Shown here one piece after another: positions 1 to 10,600 of a DNA stretch of 44,981 nucleotides (position 1 is the first letter of the stretch; each line of letters begins with the position of its first letter). The stretch spans positions 1 through 44,981 of the forward strand of contig JBCCLI010000004.1 in NCBI GenBank assembly GCA_039026975.1, read 5' to 3'. Source of the stretch: JBCBKZ01 sp039026975 (GTDB lineage Bacteria > Bacteroidota > Bacteroidia > J057). The translations under genes were made by a program, and so were the position numbers. The notes beneath the pieces were generated by a model. It was not told the origin of the DNA and did no database searches. It saw nothing but the letters and a program-made list of their open reading frames with translations.

Positions 1-873
1 CCATCTTCCAGCAGGGACAGCAAGTGTATCTCCATCTACCATAGCCGTGTCAGTTGGGAACCCATCAGCTCCCCAGATGATTTCTCCGTCATTAGCAGAG
101 AACTGAAGACCACCTGCACTTAGTTCTGTAGAAAGTGTCCATAGATTAGGATCTGCTCCATCCTGAATCATGGCAGTAGCTGTATCCCATCCGCCGGCTG
201 TAGCGTCTCCAATGATTCCTACCGTAGAGAAAGTTACATTTTCTACGAAAGCGTAAGCGCCAGAGGCAGTATCAAAAGTGATGGTATAATTTCCAGCCTT
301 AGAGATAGGAATATTAGGTCCATCTTTTTCTCCTACGCCTTCAGGGAAATCTGTAGAACCCCAGTTCACGGCCCAATCATCATCCAGACGGAATTTAGCT
401 TCTCCTAATCCTAGGTCAATAGTAATGAAGAATTTATTGGTATCAGCTATCATAGCTGTATCCGGGAACATATTGATGTCTCTGTCCCATCCAAAAGCAG
501 TGGCATCTCCTATGATTCCTACAGGGCCATCAAAGTCAAAGAAATATTCTCCAGTAGCGGAGTTAAAGGTAATGGTGTAATCTCCTCCTATAACAGGAAT
601 GTTAGGACCTCCCTGAGTACCCGTTCCGAATGGGAAAGTGGTTTCTCCCCAGTTAACTGTCCAATCATCATCAGCTCTGAATTTCGCTTCTCCATCAAGA
701 AGGGTAATGGTGAGAGACCATAGGTCAGCATTAGCTGTATCCTGAATCATGTCTGTGTCAGCATCCCATCCTCCGGGCGTTGCGGGACCTATGATCCCTA
801 CAGATGTGATTTGTGCAAATGTTGCCGGAAACAGCAAACATATAGCTGCAAGGCTAAGTAGTAGTCTTTTCAT
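1..873 (-). CDS. SusE/SusF-like secreted glycan-binding repeat protein (partial, 3' end outside window)
   Basis: The frame is open from the ATG at 873 to the window edge, giving 291 residues; the C-terminus lies outside. Residues 1-20 form a signal peptide ending in ATFA before Q21, with no lipobox cysteine. Three tandem modules of about 95 residues follow at roughly 24-115, 117-211 and 217 onward. Each starts with a VGIIG-ATxxGWD motif, and the first two contain an AKFRxDDDW-VNWG motif. This is the pattern of SusE/SusF-type starch-binding and related surface modules. The gene is divergent from susC, whereas susE/F genes usually follow susD. The role as a cell-surface oligosaccharide-binding protein is inferred from the family and location. 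The missing lipobox suggests that surface attachment, if any, uses something else, such as a T9SS sorting domain in the unseen C-terminus. Confidence 0.8.
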   Translation of the reverse strand, partial: MKRLLLSLAAICLLFPATFAQITSVGIIGPATPGGWDADTDMIQDTANADLWSLTITLLDGEAKFRADDDWTVNWGETTFPFGTGTQGGPNIPVIGGDYTITFNSATGEYFFDFDGPVGIIGDATAFGWDRDINMFPDTAMIADTNKFFITIDLGLGEAKFRLDDDWAVNWGSTDFPEGVGEKDGPNIPISKAGNYTITFDTASGAYAFVENVTFSTVGIIGDATAGGWDTATAMIQDGADPNLWTLSTELSAGGLQFSANDGEIIWGADGFPTDTAMVDGDTLAVPAGRW

Positions 874-945
874 ACGTGAATTAAAATTATAGAAACTATT
901 AGAATTAAATGATTATGCGAGCTTTAGTCTTATAAATGCGTTTAA

Positions 946-960
946 ATATACAAAGTATAT
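946..960. promoter_or_regulatory. Palindrome in the divergent susE/F-like - susC promoter region
   Basis: The arms ATATAC and GTATAT are separated by AAA. The palindrome lies 73 bp upstream of the susE/F-like start and 90 bp upstream of the susC start, in a 176-bp AT-rich intergenic region. It could be an operator serving both directions. No regulator gene of the SusR, AraC or LacI type is visible nearby, so this is only a candidate. Confidence 0.25.
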
Positions 961-1049
961 CAGTTTTTTTATGTATTTTCATACGTTATTTTGAAATAGC
1001 TTACAAAATTGCACAAGCTGTTCTATAAATTCTGGAAACTACTATTACT

Positions 1050-4004
1050 ATGCACGTGAATCGCTTAGCTAACCTTAGAGCCATTCTCCTGCTCGGTTTT
1101 GTTGTGAGTTGCCTAACTGGCTTTGCCCAACGAACCCTGACAGGAACTGTAACAGACCAAGCGACGGGAGCCCCTTTAATTAGGGCCACTATCTTTGTAA
1201 AAGGTACTACCATAGGCACCTTTACAAATTTGGATGGATCTTTTTCCTTAGAAGCACCCGCAGAGGCTGATACCCTCCAAATCAGATATATCGGATACGA
1301 AACTCAGGAATTGCCTATCAGAGGTACCTCTGATTTTTCTGCTGCACTTACATCTGTGGATTTATTAGATGAAGTAATCATCGTAGGATACGGGACCATT
1401 AAGAGAGAGGATGCTACCGGCTCTCTCCAATCTGTGAATACAGAGTTATTTAATAAGGGAGCCATTACGGGACCTCAAGAGCTTCTTGCTGGAAAAGTGC
1501 CAGGAGTAACCATTACTACAGATGGAAGTCCGGGAGGAGGGGCCGCCATTAGAATTAGGGGGGAGTCCTCACTAAGTGCTTCTAATGATCCGCTGATAGT
1601 GATAGATGGAGTACCCATTGACAATAGTGAAATTTCCGGATCAAGAAACCCTTTGAACATCATCAACCCTAATGATATTGAGTCATTTACTGTATTGAAA
1701 GACGCTTCTGCTTCTGCTATTTATGGAAACAGGGCTTCTGGTGGGGTAATCCTGATAACTACTAAAAAAGGAACATTAGGAAAGGGCGTAAGGATAGGAT
1801 ATAACGGAAATGCATCTGTAGGGACTCCTATTAATACAGTGGATGTATTGGGTGCTGATGAGTATAGGGATGTCATTATGCGTCAATATGATGAGACTCA
1901 TCCTGCCAGAACATTGTTAGGATCCGCCAATACTGATTGGCAGGAAGAAATATATCAGACTGCTGTAGGGCATGACCATAATGTATATGCTTCCGGTGGA
2001 ATAGGTTCTGTGCCATATAGAGTATCCCTGGGTTACACCTATAAAGAAGGGATTCTGAAAACAGATGAGTTTCAGCGGATAACTACCGGGATTAACCTAA
2101 ATCCCAAGTTGTTAAAGAACACCCTGCAGGTGAATATGCAGTTTAAGGCCATGTTCACCCAGAATCAGTTTGCAGATAGAGGGGCTATAGGGAATGCCCT
2201 TGGTTTTGATCCTACACAGCCTGTACGTGATTCAAGCAGTCCATATGGAGGATTCACTACCTGGACCATAGCTAATGGAAATCCCAATGCGATTTCTCCT
2301 GCTAATCCTGTGGCCCTACTTGAACTAAGGGATGATCAGTCAGATGTAAATCGGTTTCTCTTTAATGTAGCTTTAGACTATAGAATTCCTTTCTTACCTG
2401 ATTTAAGAGCTAACTTAAACCTAGCCAGAGATTATTCTAAAGGAGAAGGAACGGTGAATGTGCCTAATATTGCTGCCTTTGCCTTTGATGAGATTAATGG
2501 AGGAGGGGTAAGAAATGAATATAGTCAGGAGAAGACTAATGATCTCTTGGAGGTTTATCTGAACTATAAAAAGATAATAGATGATGACCATGACATAGAC
2601 CTATTGGCAGGATACTCATGGCAGCATTTTGAAATAGATAACTCCTTTAGAGATTCTGATGTAGCAGGTACGCCTTCTGAAACGGTAGCAGGAGCTGATC
2701 CTGCCGAGTATTTCCTACTATCTACCTATGGACGACTGAATTATAGCTTTAAGCAAAAGTATTACTTAACCTTGACGGTAAGAAGAGACGGTACTTCCAG
2801 GTTCGCTGAAGAAAATAGATGGGGAACTTTCCCGGCAGCAGCCTTAGCCGTTAAGCTACTGGATAATGAAAATAAAACTTTCAATAACCTTAAACTGAGA
2901 GCGGGCTGGGGGATTACTGGCCAGCAGGAAATAGGAGACTTCTATGCTTATCTTGCCAGGTATCAGGTGGGCTTTGAAAACGCTCGCTACCAATTCGGGA
3001 ATGAGTTTGTAACCACGCTTAGACCTAATGGCTATGATGCCAACATCCGTTGGGAAGAAACGGAGACATATAACTTCGGATTGGATTTCTCTATTATCAA
3101 AGACAGGTTGAGTGGATCAGTAGATCTTTACCAGAGAAATACCACTGATTTGCTAAACCGTATTCCTGTACCTGCTGGGACCAATCTTTCCAACTTTGTC
3201 ACTACTAATGTAGGAGACATGGAAAACAGAGGGATAGAAGTATCTCTATTTACTACTCCTGTAAAGACGGAGAATATCAGTGTAGACTTAGCCTTTAATG
3301 TTGCCTATAATGAGAATGAAATTACTAAGCTTACGGCTGTAGACGATCCTAATTATGAGGGGGTACTTACCGGGAGCATTGCAGGTGGAGTAGGATCTAA
3401 TATTCAGATTCATAGTGTAGGATTTGCACCTAGGTCCTTCTATGTCTTTAAGCAGCTGTATGATGATGCAGGCAATTTACTGGAAGATGAGTTCGAAGAC
3501 CTAAACGGAGATGGGATTATTAATGACCAGGATAAGTACAGATTTCAGAAACCTGCAGCTGATTATACGTACGGTTTTTCAGGGAACGTCAAGATCTACA
3601 ATTTTGATTTAACCTTTGCCGGGCGTGGAAATATAGGAAATTATGTATATAATAATGTCCAGACAGACATGGGCTACCTAAATAGACTGTACGGAACTAC
3701 AGGCGTGTTATGGAATGTCAATCGCTCAGCTGTAGACTTGAATGTACTAGAGCAGGCTAGCCTTACATTTAGTGATCACTTTGTGAAGAGAGCAGATTTC
3801 TTCAGGTTTGATCACATTACTGTGGGCTACACCTTTAATAACATAGCCAAGGTGGCCAAGTTTGCGAGGATATACGCTACCCTTCAGAATCCTTTTGTCA
3901 TCACAGAGTATGACGGACTGGATCCAGAGATATTTGGAGGAATAGACAATAACATTTATCCTAAGCCCAGAACATGGTTGTTAGGACTTTCAGTAGAATT
4001 CTAA
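1050..4004 (+). CDS. SusC/RagA-type TonB-dependent outer-membrane transporter
   Basis: A 984-residue protein with a signal peptide ending near FA26. A carboxypeptidase-regulatory-like beta domain lies at about 27-103 (TLTGTVTDQATGAPL). The plug domain starts near DEVIIVGYGT (107-116) and carries the ASAIYGNRASGGVILITTKKG-type signature of SusC plugs near residues 217-240. The rest is a beta-barrel ending in the aromatic terminus SVEF, as expected for outer-membrane insertion. It would import oligosaccharides released at the surface, with SusD as lid and energy from TonB-ExbBD (an operon of that kind lies at 27821-31053). It is the first gene of a susC-susD-GH53 operon. Length and domain order are normal for the family. 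The substrate is not shown by the protein itself; the linked GH53 enzyme points to beta-1,4-galactan. Confidence 0.95.
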   Translation: MHVNRLANLRAILLLGFVVSCLTGFAQRTLTGTVTDQATGAPLIRATIFVKGTTIGTFTNLDGSFSLEAPAEADTLQIRYIGYETQELPIRGTSDFSAALTSVDLLDEVIIVGYGTIKREDATGSLQSVNTELFNKGAITGPQELLAGKVPGVTITTDGSPGGGAAIRIRGESSLSASNDPLIVIDGVPIDNSEISGSRNPLNIINPNDIESFTVLKDASASAIYGNRASGGVILITTKKGTLGKGVRIGYNGNASVGTPINTVDVLGADEYRDVIMRQYDETHPARTLLGSANTDWQEEIYQTAVGHDHNVYASGGIGSVPYRVSLGYTYKEGILKTDEFQRITTGINLNPKLLKNTLQVNMQFKAMFTQNQFADRGAIGNALGFDPTQPVRDSSSPYGGFTTWTIANGNPNAISPANPVALLELRDDQSDVNRFLFNVALDYRIPFLPDLRANLNLARDYSKGEGTVNVPNIAAFAFDEINGGGVRNEYSQEKTNDLLEVYLNYKKIIDDDHDIDLLAGYSWQHFEIDNSFRDSDVAGTPSETVAGADPAEYFLLSTYGRLNYSFKQKYYLTLTVRRDGTSRFAEENRWGTFPAAALAVKLLDNENKTFNNLKLRAGWGITGQQEIGDFYAYLARYQVGFENARYQFGNEFVTTLRPNGYDANIRWEETETYNFGLDFSIIKDRLSGSVDLYQRNTTDLLNRIPVPAGTNLSNFVTTNVGDMENRGIEVSLFTTPVKTENISVDLAFNVAYNENEITKLTAVDDPNYEGVLTGSIAGGVGSNIQIHSVGFAPRSFYVFKQLYDDAGNLLEDEFEDLNGDGIINDQDKYRFQKPAADYTYGFSGNVKIYNFDLTFAGRGNIGNYVYNNVQTDMGYLNRLYGTTGVLWNVNRSAVDLNVLEQASLTFSDHFVKRADFFRFDHITVGYTFNNIAKVAKFARIYATLQNPFVITEYDGLDPEIFGGIDNNIYPKPRTWLLGLSVEF

Positions 4005-4024
4005 AAAACGACAATAGCATAAAA

Positions 4025-6223
4025 ATGAGACGTTCATACTACTCAAAACTCAACCTGGTACTGATGATGGCGCTATTGATGGCCTTTAGTACCGCCTGTG
4101 TAGACGACCTAGACACCGTACCTATAGATGAAGATGTAGTCACGGCTAGCGTGGTTTACGATAGCCCGGAATCTTACCGTCAAGTATTAGCCAAGCTGTA
4201 CGCAGGCTTGGCAGTCAGTGGACAGCAGGGGCCCGCCGGACAGTCAGACATTGAAGGGATAGATGAGGGATTCGGACAGTACCTGAGAGGATACTGGTAC
4301 CACCAGGAGCTTTCTACAGATGAAGCCATCATAGGATGGAATGACCAGACCATTAAAGACTTTCATTGGCAGGAGTGGAGCGCTGATGATGGTTTTATTT
4401 TCGCTTTCTACAGCAGAATTTTTTATCAGATAGCCTTAGCCAATGAATTTATAAGAGAAACCACAGACGCTAAATTAGATGCTAGAGGGGTAGATGCAGC
4501 ACTCAGAACGCAAATCCAAGGATTCAGGGCAGAAGCCAGATTCCTGAGAGCGCTGAGTTACTACCATGCCTTAGACCTGTTTAGAAATGTTCCTTTTGTT
4601 ACGGAGGAAGATGCAGTAGGTGCCTTTTTACCTGAACAAATGCAGGGGCCAGAGCTATTCTCTTATATAGAGTCAGAACTATTGGCTATTGAAAGTGAAA
4701 TAGTTGATGCAAGAAGCAACGAGTACGCAAGAGCAGATAAAGGAGCGGTTTGGGCATTACTAGCTAAACTTTACCTGAACGCAGAAGTGTATACGGGTAC
4801 TGCTCGTAATGCAGACTGCCTAGCCTATTGTGAGAGAATCATTAATGCAGGGTATACACTAGAGTCAGAGTATTCTCACCTGTTTTTGGCAGATAATCAT
4901 CTGTCTGACGAAATCATCTTTCCTATAGCCTTTGACGGGGTAAGTACCAGAACCTGGGGAGGAATGACCTTCATAATACGTGCAGGGATAGGAGGTGATA
5001 TGGATCCGAATGCTTCTGGAGTAGTTTCTGGATGGGGTGGAACCAGAACTACCCGTCAGCTGGTAGAGCAGTTCCCTGAAGGTGGAGGCATAGTTTCTCT
5101 TGCTAATGATGGGAATACAGTAAGATACCCTAAGGTATATGTCCCTGGCGCTTATCAAGGATGGGATGGAGGAAATACAGAGACCTCTCTATCTTCTACT
5201 GCCAGTAACAGAGAATATGAAGGATATAAGTATTTCCCAGTGGATAATAGTCCTTTCTTAATTACCCCTTTCCCTTCTCTCTCTTTATTCTTGGGAGATA
5301 ATGGAGCTGACGGAACGCTGGAGCAGTTTGGGGATACTATTAAAACTCAGGCAGCAGGCCTTTACAAAATGAATGTAAATCTGAATGATAATACCTACTC
5401 ACTAGAAAGAACGGACTGGGGAATCATAGGTACTGCCACACCAGGTGGATGGGATTCAGATACTGATATGACATGGAATGCTGAGGAAGAGGCTATGGAA
5501 ATCTTTGTAGACCTGGAGGCAGGAGAAATGAAGTTTAGAGCTAATGATGACTGGACCATCAATCTGGGTGATAACGCTGGCGACGCCTTGCTTTCTCAGG
5601 ATGGAGATAACATCATTGTACAAGAACCAGGAGCTTACCACATTCTCCTATACCTGGATAAGCCTGACTATACCTTTGAGGTGAGGTCCACCGCTTTTGA
5701 TGATAGAGGGATTTTCTTCTCTGAAGGACAAAGCCTGGATATAGCGGATATATCCCTCTTCACAGACGGATATGCAGTAACCAAATTCAAAAATGTAACC
5801 TCTGACGGTGTCCAAGGATCAGATTCAGATCATCCTGATACCGACTTTCCTATGTTCAGATTGGCAGATTTCCTTCTGATGGCGGCTGAGGCTATCCTCA
5901 GAGATAATGGGGACCGTACTCAGGCGCTTGAGTATGTGAACATGGTGAGAACACGTGCTTTTGGATCATCTACTGGTGGGATTACAGATGCGGAGTTGAC
6001 CCTGGATTTTCTTAGAGAAGAGAGAGCCAGAGAGTTGTACTGGGAATGTCATAGAAGAACGGACCTGATTAGATTCGGAGAATTTAGTGCCTCTAATTAC
6101 GTTTGGGCATGGAAAGGAAATGTATCAGAAGGTAGACCTGTAGAAAGTTTCAGAGATATCTATCCTATTCCTTCTCCAGATTTAGGGGCGAATCCTAACC
6201 TTGTACAAAATCCTGGTTACTAA
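4025..6223 (+). CDS. SusD/RagB-family lipoprotein with two inserted SusE/F-like modules
   Basis: I chose the ATG at 4025 because it begins a lipoprotein signal peptide (MRRSYYSKLNLV then FSTAC, lipid Cys25) 20 bp after susC. A longer frame from 3974 would overlap susC. The product is 732 residues against about 500-580 for most SusD proteins. The TPR-rich N-terminal half (AEARFLRALSYYHALDLFRNVP) and the C-terminal half (FPMFRLADFLLMAAEAILR, then DLIRFGEF and DIYPIPSPDLGANPNLVQNPGY) are typical SusD. Between them, residues about 370-462 (YVPGAYQGWD ... EGYKYFP ... GLYKMNVNL) and 464-554 (WGIIGTATPGGWDSDTDM ... EMKFRANDDW) look like two tandem SusE/F-type modules, the second very like those of the divergent gene at 1-873. 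SusD proteins bind glycan and lid the SusC barrel. The insertion should add binding surface to the lid; that function is inferred. Confidence 0.93.
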   Translation: MRRSYYSKLNLVLMMALLMAFSTACVDDLDTVPIDEDVVTASVVYDSPESYRQVLAKLYAGLAVSGQQGPAGQSDIEGIDEGFGQYLRGYWYHQELSTDEAIIGWNDQTIKDFHWQEWSADDGFIFAFYSRIFYQIALANEFIRETTDAKLDARGVDAALRTQIQGFRAEARFLRALSYYHALDLFRNVPFVTEEDAVGAFLPEQMQGPELFSYIESELLAIESEIVDARSNEYARADKGAVWALLAKLYLNAEVYTGTARNADCLAYCERIINAGYTLESEYSHLFLADNHLSDEIIFPIAFDGVSTRTWGGMTFIIRAGIGGDMDPNASGVVSGWGGTRTTRQLVEQFPEGGGIVSLANDGNTVRYPKVYVPGAYQGWDGGNTETSLSSTASNREYEGYKYFPVDNSPFLITPFPSLSLFLGDNGADGTLEQFGDTIKTQAAGLYKMNVNLNDNTYSLERTDWGIIGTATPGGWDSDTDMTWNAEEEAMEIFVDLEAGEMKFRANDDWTINLGDNAGDALLSQDGDNIIVQEPGAYHILLYLDKPDYTFEVRSTAFDDRGIFFSEGQSLDIADISLFTDGYAVTKFKNVTSDGVQGSDSDHPDTDFPMFRLADFLLMAAEAILRDNGDRTQALEYVNMVRTRAFGSSTGGITDAELTLDFLREERARELYWECHRRTDLIRFGEFSASNYVWAWKGNVSEGRPVESFRDIYPIPSPDLGANPNLVQNPGY

Positions 6224-6229
6224 GCTGAC

Positions 6230-7618
6230 ATGAAAAGTACATATATAGCCTTTTTACTTGGGCTGATCATATATCCTGGCTGCCAATTGTGCGGTCAGGA
6301 TTTTTGGTTTGGGGCTGACCAGTCCTATGTAAATGAAATGGAAGACTGCGGGGCAGTTTTCAAAGAGAATGGAGAACCTAAGGACGTCTATAGGATTTAC
6401 GCAGATCATGGAAATAATCTGGTGAGGCTCAGGCTATGGCATACGCCCTCCTGGTATGATGGCCTGAATAGTGGTCAGCGGTACAGTGATCTGGAGGATG
6501 TAAAAAAGAGTATTCGCAGGGCCAAGGAGCAGAACATGGATGTCCTTCTGGACTTCCATTTGTCGGATAATTGGGCTGATCCTTCCAAGCAGGTGATTCC
6601 TTCTGCCTGGGTAGCCGTAGTAGATAATCTGCCGGTCCTACAGGACTCCGTCTATAATTACGTTTCTAGTACCTTGAATACCCTCAAGGCTGAAGGGTTA
6701 CTACCAGAACTGGTGCAGGTTGGAAATGAGACCAACAGAGGAATTCTCCTTTCTCCGGAACAAAACCAAACATGGACCCTTGACTGGAAACGCAATGCAC
6801 CCTTATTTAACTCTGCCATACAGGCCGTGAGAGACGTTTCTGCTGACATAGAAATAGCCCTTCATTTGGCTGATCCGGATGAGGTAGAATGGTGGGTAGA
6901 TGAGTTTGTGAGCAACGGGGTGACAGACTTTGACATCATCGCTATGTCCTACTACTGGGCATGGCACCAACCCACTACCGTCCCAGAAACGGGAGAAGTG
7001 ATCATGCGACTGAATACCCTCTATCCTGGTAAAAAGGTCATTGTAGTAGAGACAGGTTACATCTGGACCACCAATAGTCAGGATCAGGCTAATAACATTA
7101 TCAACAGTGTACACCCCTCATATTCACCTGCTTCTCCCACGTCCCAGAAGCAGTGGTTGATAGACCTGACGCAGGAAGTCATGGATAAAGGAGGAGATGG
7201 AGTAGTCTACTGGGAGCCTTCATGGGTATCTACTCCTTGCTCTACCCAATGGGGAAAAGGATCCCATCAGGAGCATGCTACCTTCTTTGACTTTAACCAG
7301 GATCTGCTGATCCCAGGCGGAATAGAATGGATGGAGTTTCCTTACGTGTTCACCACTTCCCTGGATGATAAAATTTGGGAAGGGCTAAACCCTTTTTATG
7401 ATCAGCAGGGGCAAGCTTTGATCATAGAAAAACAAGCTAATATTTCTTCCTATAGTTATACCATCACAGATTTACAGGGAGCCTTAATTCAAAAAGATAC
7501 CTTATCCGTTTCAAGAGAGGTATTAAATTGGAATGAGAGACCAGAAGGAATTTATGTGGTGATGGTAGATGATATGAAAGGAAATAAAGGAGTGAAGAAA
7601 TTCTTCCATAAGAAATGA
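6230..7618 (+). CDS. GH53 arabinogalactan endo-beta-1,4-galactanase with T9SS sorting domain
   Basis: A 462-residue secreted glycoside hydrolase of family 53, which cuts beta-1,4-galactan (type I arabinogalactan, pectin side chains). A signal peptide covers about the first 22 residues. The catalytic barrel starts at FWFGADQSYVNEMEDCG and contains VRLRLWHTP, the acid/base glutamate in QVGNETNRG (about E167) and the nucleophile in VVETGYIW (about E274). After the barrel, residues about 390-462 form a T9SS type A C-terminal sorting domain (YTITDLQGALIQKDTL ... PEGIYVVMV ... KFFHKK). Export through type IX secretion and surface display or release are therefore expected. It starts 6 bp after susD, so it is in the same operon. 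GH53 is the best indicator that the transporter handles galacto-oligosaccharides. Confidence 0.95.
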   Translation: MKSTYIAFLLGLIIYPGCQLCGQDFWFGADQSYVNEMEDCGAVFKENGEPKDVYRIYADHGNNLVRLRLWHTPSWYDGLNSGQRYSDLEDVKKSIRRAKEQNMDVLLDFHLSDNWADPSKQVIPSAWVAVVDNLPVLQDSVYNYVSSTLNTLKAEGLLPELVQVGNETNRGILLSPEQNQTWTLDWKRNAPLFNSAIQAVRDVSADIEIALHLADPDEVEWWVDEFVSNGVTDFDIIAMSYYWAWHQPTTVPETGEVIMRLNTLYPGKKVIVVETGYIWTTNSQDQANNIINSVHPSYSPASPTSQKQWLIDLTQEVMDKGGDGVVYWEPSWVSTPCSTQWGKGSHQEHATFFDFNQDLLIPGGIEWMEFPYVFTTSLDDKIWEGLNPFYDQQGQALIIEKQANISSYSYTITDLQGALIQKDTLSVSREVLNWNERPEGIYVVMVDDMKGNKGVKKFFHKK

Positions 7619-7637
7619 GAGAGAATCAAACAGAAAT

Positions 7638-7673
7638 AAAAATAGCCTGGGGTTTGAACCCCAGGCTATTTTT
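7638..7673. terminator. Bidirectional Rho-independent terminator
   Basis: A perfect 15-bp inverted repeat (arms AAAAATAGCCTGGGG and CCCCAGGCTATTTTT) with a 6-base loop TTTGAA. It has T-runs on both strands and lies between the convergent GH53 gene and the amylase fusion gene. It would stop transcription from both sides. Confidence 0.93.
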
Positions 7674-7694
7674 TATGGTAGAAAGATTGAGCGG

Positions 7695-10600
7695 TTACTC
7701 CACCTGAACCTTGCTGACAAACCCTTTGATACCAGCTTCCACTCTCAGTCCATAGATGCCGGAAGCCACTTCTTTAGGAATGGATATATGTAACAGATTT
7801 CCTTTCCTGATTCCTTCCAAGCTAATCTTCCTTCCGTCCATCGCATAAAGGCTAATAGCCGAAGGGGCTACAACTTCAGCATATTCCACTGTAATGGTTC
7901 CTCCTGCAGAAACAGGATTTGGGTAAGTAGAAATAGCCTCTAGTTCTAATTGTGCTTCTATGCCTACGGTTAGATTAGATGGTTTCTCTATGGGCTTAGA
8001 TGTATATACTCTGTACTCTCCTGGCGCAAAGGTAACACGCTCATTTACATCTGTTACCACTATGCTATCTCCACTGAAAAACTCATACCAGGCTCCAGTA
8101 TAAGGAAACTTAGGATTGAAGTTGGATTCTGTCACTCTGAAGTTGGCTAAAGTTACCGCATCCATATCTGGATGATTCAGGTATACTGCCTTAATGAAGA
8201 AATTGGCGTCGCTAAAGGTATAATCTGTAGTGGAGAAAGTAGGGAAGTTGGTTTTGAGGTAGATCATGGAAGCCATGATATTTCTCAGCCTCATTCTACT
8301 TTCATTCTCCAAATAGTCCCATCTGATAGGTTTGGGATCTACCCGGCAGGAATTGTTGATAGATCCATTTGGACAATAATTGATGGAGAATTCATAGCCC
8401 AATTCTCCAAACTGCCAGAGCATTTTGGGGCCAGGGACAGAGTAGAAAATGGAAGTAGCTGCTTCTACTCGTCTCAGAGCTGTTTCAAATTCTCGGGTAT
8501 TATACCCATCAGCATCATCTCCGAATTGAAGGATTCTATTGACCATTCTCTCTTCATCATGAGACTCCATATAGGCTATTAGGTGAGGATCATTCCATCC
8601 TCTTACTCTGTAATCTGCCCACTCCAGGTCTGAAGAATACCCCATAGCTGCCTCAGTAAACTCATGGTTCATATTTCCCCAAAGCATCATGCCATAGTTG
8701 GCCAGCTCTGTCTCTTCATTATTATCTGCAAAATGCTCCATGATGACATAAGAGTCAGGATCCAGGCTCCAGATATAATCGGCATAGTCCTTCAGGATAG
8801 CAATCCTGCTTGGGTCTCTTTGAGACATCAGTCCTGCATCATTTCCGGAGTTAGTCTGGGTAAGTCCTTTGGAAAGATCAAAGCGGAATCCATCAAAGCG
8901 GTATTCCTCTATCCACTGTTCCAGGTTTCTCTTCACCCATACCTTAGTACCCTCATACTCATGGTTTACATCGTAGCCCACATTAAATGGATGTCTGGGC
9001 GTTACGTTTAACCAAGGATTAGCATCTGCAGGCCGGAAGTTGGCATTGTCCCAGTATAGCTGTGCTAGCGGGCTCTGGCTAAATACATGGTTGAATACTA
9101 CGTCCAGAATGACGCCCATTCCTCTGGCGTGAGCAGCATCTATGAAAGCCTTCAACTCATCTCTGCTTCCATAGTATTTATCCACTGCTAGCTGAAAGGA
9201 CGGATTATATCCCCAACTTATATTTCCTTCAAACTCATAAATGGGCATGAGCTCTATGGTATTCACTCCCAGTTTCTGCAGATAATCCAGGGAGTCAGTG
9301 AGGGAGGCATAACTATGATCTTCCAGGAAGTCTCTAATCAATAGCTCATAAATGACCATATCGGCCTTCTCTGCTGGCACAAAATCATTTACCTGCCAGT
9401 CATAGCTTAGCTTCTCCCCATCAAAGGCCGTTACTACTCCACTAGCTCCCTTAGGGTAGGGGGGAAGTCCTTCAAATGAGGAGGATTGTATGAAGGGATC
9501 ATTGGCAGGGTCCAATACTACCTCAGAATAAGGATCTGCTACTGTGGTAGAAAGGTTGACCATATACTGGTAGGTATGCTCTCCTTCACCGAATGCCATC
9601 TTAGGAATTTCTATCCAGTAAGTTTCTCCGTCTGTAGATTCGTTCATGACGTAATCTGCATTAGGCGTGAAGTTATTCATGGGAGTGAGCAGGGTCGCAT
9701 TAAGCTTGCCTGGTGCATGAAGCATGAAGATATAAGAATCTTCCAGATAATTCAGACCAGGCCTGGTACCTTCAGGTGGGTCTTGCACCACATTAGAACT
9801 AGCCCAAACAGAGTAGGAAGTCTCCTTGGAAACAGTTTGTCCTCCTGAACGAGCTTCTACTTTCAGCATGTTCGTTCCCACCTCATCAGGAGAGAAAGAG
9901 AAACTGGCATTCTGAAGAGAATCATTGTAGATCTCCTCATCATTATTCCATACAATGATTCTGGCATTTTTACTGGCCTGAACATCCACATTAAGACTAG
10001 CCCCTTCAAACACAATCTTATTTGCAGTAGGTTGGGAGAAGGCAACTTGCAGGTCATCCCCAGTAGGAGAAATATCGGCAAAGATATCAGCGCCTCCTGT
10101 TTCTCTACCCGTTACACTTCCGTTGGCATTTCTAAAGACAAAGGCCAGTTTTTCTACCTGATCTCCTGCCTGTATCCCAAAGTACTGGGTGATATTAAAG
10201 CTGAGAGAATATAGGTCATCTTCAATTCTATCATATCTGATTCTGGGATCACTAGTTCCCCAATCAGCGATGACATACTTCCAGTCGCCTGAGTTCCCAC
10301 TTTGGGAAGTGATGACACCCGTATGGGCATATACCTCTCCGGTAAATCCTGCTAGTCCACCATCTCCTTTCTGTGCATTGAAGTAAATTGTAACATCGTC
10401 AAATTGGGTAGGGTTAGCAGGCTCTGTCCATATTACCTCTCCTTGAGGGACATAAATGGCATGTTCTTCTATCAGATGAACTTGGTTAATGGGGAGAGAA
10501 GGGAGAACCTGCCGGGTTCCTGAAGGCCAGTTAATGACCACACTATCAATTTCTGTTGCATCTCCCAGTCCAAAATGGACTTTATGACTGTTTTGGGAAG

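Noticed and set aside
3974..4024. Longer start of SusD overlapping susC
   Set aside because: It puts 17 polar residues before a clear lipoprotein signal peptide; the ATG at 4025 is better.
4865..5158. A 97-codon minus-strand frame within susD
   Set aside because: It overlaps the conserved SusD frame and lacks recognisable features.
8172..8582. A 136-codon plus-strand frame within the amylase gene
   Set aside because: It is antisense to the conserved GH13 region and has no family character.
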